The notes beneath the pieces are model-generated. The model was not told where the DNA came from and did no database searches. It saw only the letters and a list, made by a program, of their open reading frames with translations. From Cercophora sp. LCS_1 (Eukaryota; Ascomycota; Sordariomycetes; Sordariales; Lasiosphaeriaceae): a stretch of 64,000 nucleotides of DNA. Within the stretch, counting starts at the first letter, position 1. Each line of letters opens with the position of its first letter. Position numbers and translations under genes: made by a program. The stretch covers positions 644,295 through 708,294 of the forward strand of contig JAPZLL010000018.1 of assembly GCA_036250225.1 (NCBI GenBank), read 5' to 3'. Positions 55,490-64,000 of this stretch are shown here, one piece after another.

Positions 55490-57540
55490 AAGTTGTAATC
55501 TGCCCGTGTTGTTTCATTTTGGAGTTGGCTTGATGGATAGGCGTTATGGAGCGAAAAGCATACATCGGGATATGCCATTGTTTTGGGTTCGCTTTTTACA
55601 CTTCGGGAAAGAAGTTTTCTTGGGATTCAATCCATGGGATCGACGGTGGTTTTTGACCGTCACGAAAAGGGTATCATTTTACGGCCTTGTTCTTGGCTTT
55701 TTGAGGCGGGGAGCCAGCCTGGTTGGCGGTATCACTCGAGAGGGGGGTGTGGGCTCTGCCAGAAGCGTGGTAAATGTATGATTATAGGAGCTAATGAGCC
55801 CTTCAACCCGGAGGCGCTCGGTGGATTGACGTTGGAATGAAGTCTGCGGGTGTTGTGACCACAGCTTTGGCTTGCGGTTGAGTGATATCATGGAATGAAA
55901 TGCCTTGTTGCGCGCACTGTGATATGTTGAGGAGGTGTCAGCAAGCTGCTTGGTCAGGGACAGCGTCTTTGCGAAAAGGGCGTTCAACATCAACAACGTG
56001 TTTCGTATGACCTCAGTACCGTGGTACCGTGCTGCTTTCCCGTCTCTTGCAGCTCCCTACGCACCTTGCGACTCTAGGATCAGGGTTGCATCCAGAATGA
56101 GACGCATTAGTGCCATTGGCAAGCCGGCCTTACGCCCACGAATGGACAGCGCCATGGCCTTCTCGAATTCCAAGGGAATGACAGGCTTGATCTGCGCCTC
56201 CTCCGCCCTGTTTCGCCCGAAGAACAAGCCAATATTTCTCTCGGAGCTGTGGATCTCGACAATATGTCCGTAAAGTAATTGTAGAAACGACCTGCCAGAA
56301 ATGACGAAGAAAGAGGTCAGAGAGCAGCCGGACAGCCGGCATTCGTGGTTCCTGTGCTGGGCCTTTCCAAAGCGGGCAGTAGGCTCAATTCGCGACGGTC
56401 CTAGCACGCCCTAAAAAGGCTTCTGCTGGCTCGCGTTTTTGGTTGATGCGCGCCTCGAGAGTGCGGCACGCATTCCAGCTATTGATTGATTTGCTGCCTC
56501 TGCGTCTGGGCTGGGCAGGCACGGCCGGAAAGGTTCCCCAACACGCGACGAGACTTTTTTTTCCTGCGTGCAGCAGCCATTGGGATCGCGTGCTGAGGCA
56601 TCTGCGATATACCCAACCTGGACCTTAGTTCCAGGGCAGAATCTCTCTCAGGTCTTTTCACGCAACGCAACCTTGCGGCCACATACCCCGCGGTAAGCTA
56701 GGGTGGCATCACGAACTTGAAACAACCTACCTTACTTGGAGAGCTCCTCCGCCTTGGACTTGGGATTTATTTTCTTGTCCTTCTCTCCCCTCCTCCCTCT
56801 CCCCTCCGATCTCTTGTGACCGGCTGGCGTTCATTCACCCCGCGACCGAAGGCCAGGAAAAAGTGGAGGATCAGCGCGGACCCTTACCTAAAGTGGCTCC
56901 CCTGCCCTTGCCAACACTGCTGGGTATCGACGGTCTGCGGCCCGGCCGATAGTGAGGACCAGGGCCTGGGCTGTGTTGTTTGTTCCCTGTTCGTTGCACG
57001 AAACCCGACATCATCCACCCATATCGACGGAAGACCCGAGTCAGGGTGCCGCTGCAGAAAGTCGGATCGAGAGACGAGAGCGTATTCTCTTCCCGCACCA
57101 CGCACAAACCCGCTGCGGCCCGAACGAACGCAAGACAAAGCACACGAAATCACGAAACGAGACGAAAAAAACGCTGCCCACCTCGGACTGAACCTCCCTC
57201 CCCCCCGCCCGCCTCCGATAACCCACCGCGAGATTCGCAACGGCGGCTCGACCCAGAACGAAAACCACTCGCTCTCCGCAGGCCGGGAATGACTGGCTCG
57301 TCGCGACGTCGACACCCTTCTTTCACCCAACCCAAACCGGAAAACACCCCGCCGGACATCTCGTTTGTTCGATACTTATTCCAACCGGTTCACGAAGGCG
57401 GCGCTTAATTCTCGTTCCCTCCCCCTCCTCTCGGTGACGGGCAAACCTGCCAGGATTGGGCCGACACGCCCGGGGGAACGATTGACAGACATCCCTTCCC
57501 CATCTCACCCGGGACGGGGTCGAAGTAAATACGGGACACA
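55490..57540. other. Intergenic region with one weak minus-strand frame
   Basis: It contains the 3' UTR of the orphan gene and the long promoter and leader of the kinase gene. A minus-strand frame (56407-56057) is discussed separately. The rest shows no coding character. The 57000-57540 stretch is C/A-rich and probably a leader. Confidence 0.4.
56057..56320 (-). CDS. Possible exon of an unrecognised minus-strand gene
   Basis: On the minus strand a candidate acceptor (TTTCTGGCAG near 56294) precedes a protein-like stretch with good amphipathic composition: GHIVEIHSSERNIGLFFGRN, then IPLEFEKAMALSIRGRKAGL. It reads to a stop at 56057, or to a GTGCGT donor near 56063. The composition is unlike the surrounding noise. 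I could not find a start exon or identify a family, so this may be a relic, part of a small spliced gene, or chance. Coordinates are approximate. Confidence 0.25.
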   Translation of the reverse strand: MTSFFVISGRSFLQLLYGHIVEIHSSERNIGLFFGRNRAEEAQIKPVIPLEFEKAMALSIRGRKAGLPMALMRLILDATLILESQGA

Positions 57541-60500
57541 ATGCCGCCAGGGAGCGGCTCGTTGGAGCGCCCCTACCACAGCGGCGGTCCGAACGGGAAG
57601 GCGGCGGTTGTAGCGACAAAGATGCCGGGAACACCGTCACGGCGGGACACGGGCGGGAGTAGAGACCGGGACAGGGCGGTTCAGGACCCGGGGTTGAAGG
57701 ACTACGTACGTTGTCGCCCTCTGCTGTTGTTGTGTCTGCCCTTTTTTTTTTTTCTTTTTTACTTTGTCATGTTTTTTTTTTCCCGTGGGGGCAATGAACT
57801 CTATCCCGTGGGCCACATGTATGGCCCGTCCGTACATACATATGCAACTTCATATTTCCTCCCACATGGCTTGGCGGGCCTGGGAGGCTTTTATAGGTTT
57901 CCTTTGTTCGGAGGTGACCTGTCATCGAATTGGGGGCGATGGTTTTGTGAGACATGGCTAACCGATGAGTGTGTAGAGGCTGGGCGATTGCATTGGCAAA
58001 GGCGCCTTCGGGTCCGTTTACAAGGCGTTCAATTGGGGCACGGGCGAGGCCGTGGCGGTTAAGCAGATCAAGCTCGGGGATGTGCCCAAGAGCGAACTGC
58101 GCATGATCGAGGTGGGTTATCAATAGGGGTGATGGGTTGGGCGACTGAGTGCTGACGATGTACCAGGCCGAGATCGACCTTCTCAAGAACCTTCATGTGA
58201 GCGCATAGGCTAAGCGTGGCGAGAGTTGTGCTGACGGTTGGTAGCACGACAACATTGTCAAGTACATCGGCTTCGTTAAGACGGCGGATTGTCTCAACAT
58301 CATACTCGAGTTTGTTGCCTTGAGTAGACCTGGCCTGGTGGTGCGCTGACAAGTGGACAGGTACTGCGAGAATGGGTCTCTGCATTCCATCTGTAAAGCA
58401 TACGGCAAGTTCCCAGAGAACCTTGTCGGCGTGTACATGACCCAGGTTCTCCAGGGGTTGCACTACCTCCACGACCAGGGTGTTATCCACAGAGACATCA
58501 AAGGCGCCAACATCTTGACGACCAAGGATGGAACAGTAAAACTTGCCGACTTTGGCGTGTCCACCAGCACGCTCGCCGGTCCAGATAAGGAGGCTCAAGT
58601 AGTCGGAACACCATACTGGATGGCCCCTGAAATTATCCAGCTTTCTGGTGCGACATCGGCATCGGATATTTGGAGTGTCGGGTGTACCGTCATCGAACTG
58701 CTCCAGGGGAAGCCGCCATATCACAATCTGGCAGCAATGCCGGCGCTGTTTGCGATCGTCAATGATGACCATCCCCCACTCCCAGAAGGAGTTTCTCCGG
58801 TCCGTTGTCGTCTGTCGGGGAGATGACAAAGCGCTAACTCGTGTAGGCCGCTCGAGATTTCTTAATGCAGTGTTTCCAAAAAGACCCAAATCTTCGGGTA
58901 TCAGCGAAGAAACTACTCCGACATGCTTGGATCACAGGTTGTAGGAGGAGTGATGCGCCCGTCTCTAAGGCGCCTGCAAACTTTAGCCAGGCGGTCGAGG
59001 AGGTGAAACAGTGGAACAAGGCGCTGAAATCCTCAGAGAACAACCTCCGCGCGTCGATAGGTTCCGACAGCAGCGGCCCGATGCAGGGACACCATGGCAA
59101 TGGGAACCGGCTTCTACCTTCAGATCCTCATCGGCCTACTCCCTCAAAGGGGCCTCTGGCTCTTGCAAAACCAAGGCCCATGGCCAACGTGTTTAGATCT
59201 CCCGAACTCGCTGGTAAGTCATTTTTGACTTGTGGGCGTGCGTAAACTAATGATGGCAGACGATGATAATTGGGACAACGACTTTGCTACTACAATATCA
59301 CCAGGTGCACTCCACCTACCACATATCAAGGGCCAAGACAACTTTGGCGGGCTTCTATCTGGGGATCGCCTCAAAGCGTTTGCGTCAATCGATGGCGCAC
59401 GGGAGGACTCTGACAACTGGGACGAGAATTTTGGCGGCGAGCTCCAGACGATCAAGGGCCTAAGACATTGGTCAGACATTGACCCTCAAGAACAGACAAT
59501 CCGCCCGTTCCCCAAGAAAACAGAAAAGACGGCCGAGTCCAAGTCGTCGCATGGCCACAAACGGCAAAAGAGCAGCAAGGCGAGCGGGTCAAGCCACCCA
59601 AAGTCGCCTGTCAAGGCATCGTTTGGCAGCAAGTTCCAGATCCCACCACGACCAGACGTTGTGTACCGGGAGCAATCTGTGGAGGATTATTCCGATCTGT
59701 TTGCTGACAATGACAATGTCTTCAGCAATAAGCTAAACCTGGTTGGGAAGGTGAGTGTTTCGATTCTTGTTTTATGTGCCGTCACACTGACGAGAAACAA
59801 GGATACACCGCAGCTCTTTCATCCTTCTGACCTCACAACGTTGCCGCGGTCCACCCAGTCGTCCGTGGTGGGGAGTGTGCGGAGACAAGCGACGACAAGG
59901 CCGTCCGTGCTGGACGAGCAGCCGGTTCGGAGGTCGAGATCCACAGTGGAGATCACCAAATTTGCCGAGGACGAGGGAGACGAGGATTTCTCCGACATTT
60001 TCGGCACGGGCGACGCGTTCGCCGAGTCGGAAGAGAGCGATCGGGGTTCCGAGGACGGCCAGCAGCTCATGTTGCTGTCCAAGTTGTCCAGTAACTCGTG
60101 GCTTGGGGACGACGAAGATGAGGACGATCCGTTTGCCATGATGGATCCGGGGTGGGACGAGATGGATCTCGAGGCCAACCTTGCGCGAGATCGCCACGCG
60201 AAACTGGCAAAGCAAGTCGAGGAGCTGGTAAAGTCGATGAAGACAACCGAAGGAGAAGACACGTTGGCCGACCTGGCTGTTGACTTGGTAAGCCTTGAGC
60301 TGGTGGTTGTATCAGGGACGGATGAGCTAACCGTTGCAGCTCGATATGTTGTGGGAGAACAGCGAGGTCAAGGACCTGATTATCAGTGCTCACGGGTTGT
60401 TGCCGATATTGGAGATCCTTGAGCCGTGCACAGTCAAGAGCAGGCAGCATATGATCTTGCAGTTGCTCAAGATCGTCAATGCGGTAAGTACTGTGTGGCC

Positions 60501-62669
60501 ATCTGTCGAGCATTGGCTGACAAGCCTAGATCATCCTCGACGATGTTGAACTGCAAGAAAACCTGTGCTTCGTCGGCGGTATTCCGATCATCACCAAGTT
60601 TGCAGCAAGGCAGTACTCGAACGAGATTCGTCTTGAGGCAGCTGCATTCGTTCGGCAGATGTATCAGACGTCCACTCTGACACTTCAGATGTTTGTGAGC
60701 GCAGGTGGTCTCAACGTTCTGGTGGAATTCCTGGACGAAGACTACGACACGTCACAAAACCTCGTCTTGATCGGCGTCAACGGCATCTGGAACGTCTTCG
60801 AGCTCCAGGGACCAACACCGAAGAACGACTTTTGCCGCATCTTTTCACGCAGCAAAATTCTTGACCCTCTGGCTGCCGTGTTGCACAAGGTGTTGGATGA
60901 AGACGACAAGGACGAGCTGGCTGAGTTGGTAGAGGGCCGTATTGTCAACATCTTTTATCTCTTCTCACAGGCCGAGAACTATGTGAAGGAGGTTGTGGCA
61001 GATCGCCAGGTCCTGAAGAGTAAGTTTTCCAGGCGATGCATTGGAAGAGTGCTGACCTCTTGTAGCGGTTCTCAAGGACCTCAAGCGGATGACGCCATCG
61101 CATCAAATCACTATGCTCAAGTTCATCAAGAACTTGTCGATGCTATCAACAACCTTGGAGGCGCTTCACTCGGCCGATGCAATTGACTTTTTGATCGACG
61201 TGTTGAGCCAATCAATGAGAAAGGGCCAGAAGCACTTCCGGGAGATCTCAAACCAGGTTCTCAACACCATGTTTAACCTCTGTCGGCTGAGCAAGGAGCG
61301 GCAAGAGTATGCGGCTAGCAACGGCATCATCCCGCTACTGATGAAGATTATGAAGACGGATCGGCCACCCAAGGAGTTTGTGCTTCCTATTCTTTGCGAC
61401 ATGGCGCATTCCGGAAGCAAGGGGAGGAGGTACCTTTGGCAGAACAATGGCCTCGACTTTTACGTGACACTTTTGGCGGATCAGTATTGGCAGGTCACCG
61501 CGCTGGACGCCATCTTCGTTTGGCTTCAAGAAGAGACAGCCAAGGTTGAGAGCCATCTCTTGGACGGCAACTTCACAACGGCCATCACGTCTTGTTTCAA
61601 CACATACAAGGCCAACGCGTTTGATCCTAATCTTCTCGAGCCGCTCCTCAAGGTTCTGCGTCTTAGCCCCTCGGTTGCTGCTTCTCTTGCCAAGGCCGAC
61701 ATGTACGCCGGCATTGCGCAGAAACTCAACCACAAGAAAGCCGTTGTTCGTCTCAACTTGTTACGTCTGGTGCGCAACATTATGGATGGTTGCGAGGTCA
61801 ACAACTCCCCCCTTTCATCAGTCAGTACGTCAAGTTCGGGTCGGCAACTGCGCATCCTTTTCGACGATATCCAGACCCTTGCGGACAAGGATGCTGCTGT
61901 TTTGGTCCGCAACCTGGCGTCCGAGCTTGTGCGCAGCCGTATCGACATGGACCTGCAACACGACACCATGGCACTCAACGCCCTCGGCTTGGGCACATCG
62001 AGTGTTGTGAGCTCTACCGCTGGCTCCAGCCGATCCCGCTCCGGCCCACGCCGAAACACAAGCTACACGCCTCCAGGTTTGCATTCGTCAATGTCCATGC
62101 CTCCCACTCCGACCCAAGGTCATCTTGGCCATCGGGCATCGCAATCCTCGGCCTTTATCGAGGTGGCTGCTACCCCGAAGCGAACCGCTGTCGGCCTCAC
62201 CCATGAGCGCGACGCGGCGCTGTACCGTCCCCGGAGCCGTGATGGCATCAGCATGACGAGCATTCCCCGTCGAGTAAGCGGCGAAAGCACACCATCCTCG
62301 TTGGGGCCTGCCAACGGTCAAGCCAAGAGCAGGCTTCCTAGGACGTCGACTGCGTACCACCCGCGGCCGAGCCTGAGCAGTGCAGTGTCGGCACCACCGG
62401 GACAGGCGATGATCGGGGGCAGGGATCGGAGTGAGAGTTCCTTGAGCAACAAGGAGAATCAAGGACGAACGAGATCGGGAAGCTCAATCACATCGTCGGG
62501 ATATCTCGCCTCGCCGATCGAAGACATGTCGGTCAGCAGAGAGCGAAGGGGCAGCTATGTCAGCACCCGGGAGAACAGCTACAGCAGAGAGACGGGTGTC
62601 AGCAGCAGTGGAAGTGCAAGCGGCAAGAGACGAAGCCGAGCCCCTAGTTCGGATCTCAGGTGGTCTTAG
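57541..62669 (+). CDS. sepH: Septation initiation kinase, SepH/Cdc7 family
   Basis: Eleven exons: 57541-57705, 57977-58111, 58167-58196, 58245-58309, 58361-58799, 58847-59213, 59260-59750, 59802-60287, 60340-60483, 60530-61019 and 61066-62669, giving 1,471 residues. All phases agree. The kinase domain starts at about 56. It has a Gly loop IGKGAFGSV, lysine K84, HRDIKGAN with D177, DFG at 195-197 and GTPYWMAPE. The rest is a linker with Asp/Asn/Trp-rich repeats (DDNWDNDF, DSDNWDENF) and an Armadillo/HEAT-like solenoid at about 740-1,200, then a Ser-rich tail. This layout is that of Aspergillus SepH and fission yeast Cdc7, which drive septum formation at the spindle pole body. Intron 7 (51 nt) is in frame and stop-free. 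Intron 1 is long (271 nt) with pyrimidine runs. Confidence 0.9.
57742..57781 (+). repeat. Pyrimidine homopolymer runs in kinase intron 1
   Basis: T12 at 57742-57753, T6 at 57755-57760 and T10 at 57772-57781 lie inside the first intron of the septation kinase. They are far from the acceptor at 57975-57976. Confidence 0.7.
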
Positions 62670-63587
62670 GCAGGCCCCGGCACGGCTAGGAGGAGAAGAG
62701 GAGAGGCGGTATCAGACAGTGTGGCGTAACAGGACCTTTTGTGCGGAAGGGAAAAGGAGGCTTGGTATTTGTTTTCCTTTGCATGACGGCTTGGCTTGGC
62801 TTGGCTCTTGTTGCATTGCATGTGGTGGAGTTAAGGGACCTTTTTGGGGGATTGGCGATATCATTGGTTTGGGGACTTGTGGCGTGTATTGATTGACTTT
62901 GGTGTGTTGCATGGATTGATTTTGGTGTGTCGGGTGATATGGGTATTGCCGAGGTAGACCAGGTGATGCTGAGTGGTCCAAGAGGGGAACATAACAGGGC
63001 TGGGAAAAATAACATGGTGTTATTGGCATAGATTATTGGTAGCGGACGGTGGTGAAATAGACGGATTTGTCTATGCTAGTGTTATACTCTTGGTGTTGAT
63101 GTCCTGTGTTGTGCTGTCCAGTGAGTACATTACTGGTAGATGGTGAGGCTGTGCCGAAATGCAAGGTCGGCGCCCTCGCTGTACAATAAATCCATTAATC
63201 GCATTCTGGGCAATTCTAAGAAGCAGACTTGTGCTCTTCAAACGCCTTAAAAGACCTCAAGGCTTTTCAACCAAGGATTCAGGCCTACGTAATTTTGAAA
63301 CTCCTCTATGTTATGTTCCTACCCCTTAGTGTTCAGTAACATACACATCTTGCATGCTTCCGGTCCGACTATTTTGTACGAGCAAGGCCTCGTCAGCTCA
63401 ACTCAGACAAGGGTGTGCCATCTTTAGTCTAGACTTTAGGCCACCTTCCCACGTTCAACGACAACATTGGCAGCATCCCATTGGCAGCAAGCACCATTTT
63501 CCATATCAGACATAACACAGCGGTTTTCGTTTCGTTGTTCGTCTTTGCTTTCATCGGGTTTGGCTTTTCGCTTCAGGGACACCCACC
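62670..63587. other. Intergenic region downstream of the kinase gene
   Basis: A T/G-rich stretch follows the kinase stop, as expected of a 3' UTR. No gene is seen up to the ATG at 63588. Confidence 0.5.
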
Positions 63588-63882
63588 ATGACGCGCAAGT
63601 CTGCGTACGTCGCTTCGTTGGCGGCTGTTGTTGCTGGTAAGTTGAGGCCTCCGCCCCCGCCACGCTTTGCGTGCGCAACTCCCGATGTCGTTGCTCAATC
63701 TTTACGGGTTGTCGGGTTGTCGGATTGGGGATTTGATGATGGATTCGGTGATTGGGTGAGTTGCCAACGGCACAACCGGTTGTGGTGATGGAACGGTTGA
63801 TTGGGTGGCTTGACGATGTTTCACGCTGGGGATGATGTTGCGCTTGGTGGCTTTATAGCACCCGATTTCGCGAGATTGGTTT

Positions 63883-63928
<46 letters not shown>

Positions 63929-64000
63929 CTAACGTTCCCAACAGTGACGGGCATGACAATCAGATCAATCTTCACACCCTGGATGTCACACATTATCCCC
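63588..64000 (+). CDS. Membrane protein, N-terminal fragment cut by the window edge
   Basis: Exon 1 (63588-63636) encodes MTRKSAYVASLAAVVA plus one base; exon 2 begins at 63945 after an AACAG acceptor and runs off the window. The joined start, a basic M-x-R-K followed by a hydrophobic stretch and then IRSIFTPW, recalls small fungal multi-pass membrane proteins of the Clc-like/Sur7-like type. That match is from memory and rests on 35 residues. The 308-nt intron contains a T28/A17 block just before its CTAAC branch site. Confidence 0.5.
63884..63928. repeat. T28-A17 homopolymer inverted repeat
   Basis: Twenty-eight T residues (63884-63911) directly abut seventeen A residues (63912-63928), in the first intron of the edge gene. 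The two arms can pair into a hairpin. Exact lengths may be affected by sequencing or assembly. Confidence 0.8.

Noticed and set aside
1..64000. CRISPR arrays, insertion sequences, intact transposons or a secondary metabolite cluster
   Set aside because: I saw no regularly spaced repeats, transposase or reverse transcriptase frames, and no polyketide synthase, NRPS or terpene synthase motifs.

Overview
The window is nuclear DNA from a filamentous ascomycete, most likely a sordariomycete of the Sordariales/Chaetomiaceae type. The reasons are short GT-AG introns (mostly 45-110 nt, often with CTAAC or CTGAC branch sites), monocistronic genes separated by 0.1-2.5 kb, GC-rich codon use, and a fungal gene set: a FacB/Cat8-type acetate regulator, a SepH/Cdc7 septation kinase, a Boi-type SH3-SAM-PH scaffold and fungal-type nucleoporins. 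The genus is inferred from protein style; no database was searched.

Layout. 1-5.4 kb: a Zn2Cys6 regulator of the FacB/Cat8/acu-15 family behind a long leader with two possible upstream ORFs. 7.0-8.1 kb: a Pgc1-like glycerophosphodiesterase-fold phospholipase. 8.8-10.4 kb (minus): what looks like a decayed polytopic membrane protein gene. 11.0-12.2 kb: an unrecognised protein with eight C-C-C-H units and a basic repeat tail. 13.2-14.6 kb: a DUF676 lipase-like serine esterase. 15.7-17.2 kb: endonuclease III (Nth1). 18.2-18.5 kb (minus): a 72-residue AN1 finger protein. 20.9-22.2 kb (minus): glutathione-dependent formaldehyde dehydrogenase. 23.6-24.1 kb: a DUF952 protein. 24.3-27.6 kb (minus): nucleoporin Nup85. 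28.5-31.6 kb (minus): Boi-type polarity scaffold. 33.6-34.6 kb: dienoyl-CoA isomerase (Ech1-like), tail to tail with 34.6-35.0 kb (minus) TFIIH subunit Tfb5. 36.8-37.6 kb: a single-pass membrane protein. 38.6-42.5 kb (minus): an FG nucleoporin with a Ran-binding domain. 44.1-44.6 kb (minus): an SCP2 protein ending in AKL. 45.2-47.8 kb (minus): a GH55-like secreted, probably GPI-anchored protein. 49.25-49.34 kb (minus): tRNA-Ser(AGA). 49.8-50.9 kb: an alpha/beta hydrolase. 51.0-51.9 kb (minus): a DUF218 protein. 52.1-53.3 kb (minus): dihydrofolate synthase (Fol3). 54.0-55.5 kb: an unrecognised 415-residue protein. 57.5-62.7 kb: the SepH/Cdc7 kinase in 11 exons. 63.6-64.0 kb: the start of a membrane protein cut by the window edge.

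There is no evident biosynthetic cluster. The genes are mostly conserved housekeeping functions: nuclear pore and transport, DNA repair and TFIIH, septation and polarity, folate and C1 detoxification. A loose thread links acetate and fatty-acid metabolism (FacB-type regulator, Ech1-like isomerase, peroxisomal SCP2). The least explained items are the eight-unit C-C-C-H protein, the 415-residue orphan and the decayed membrane-protein locus. All exon boundaries were read by eye from splice signals and reading frame, without transcript evidence.
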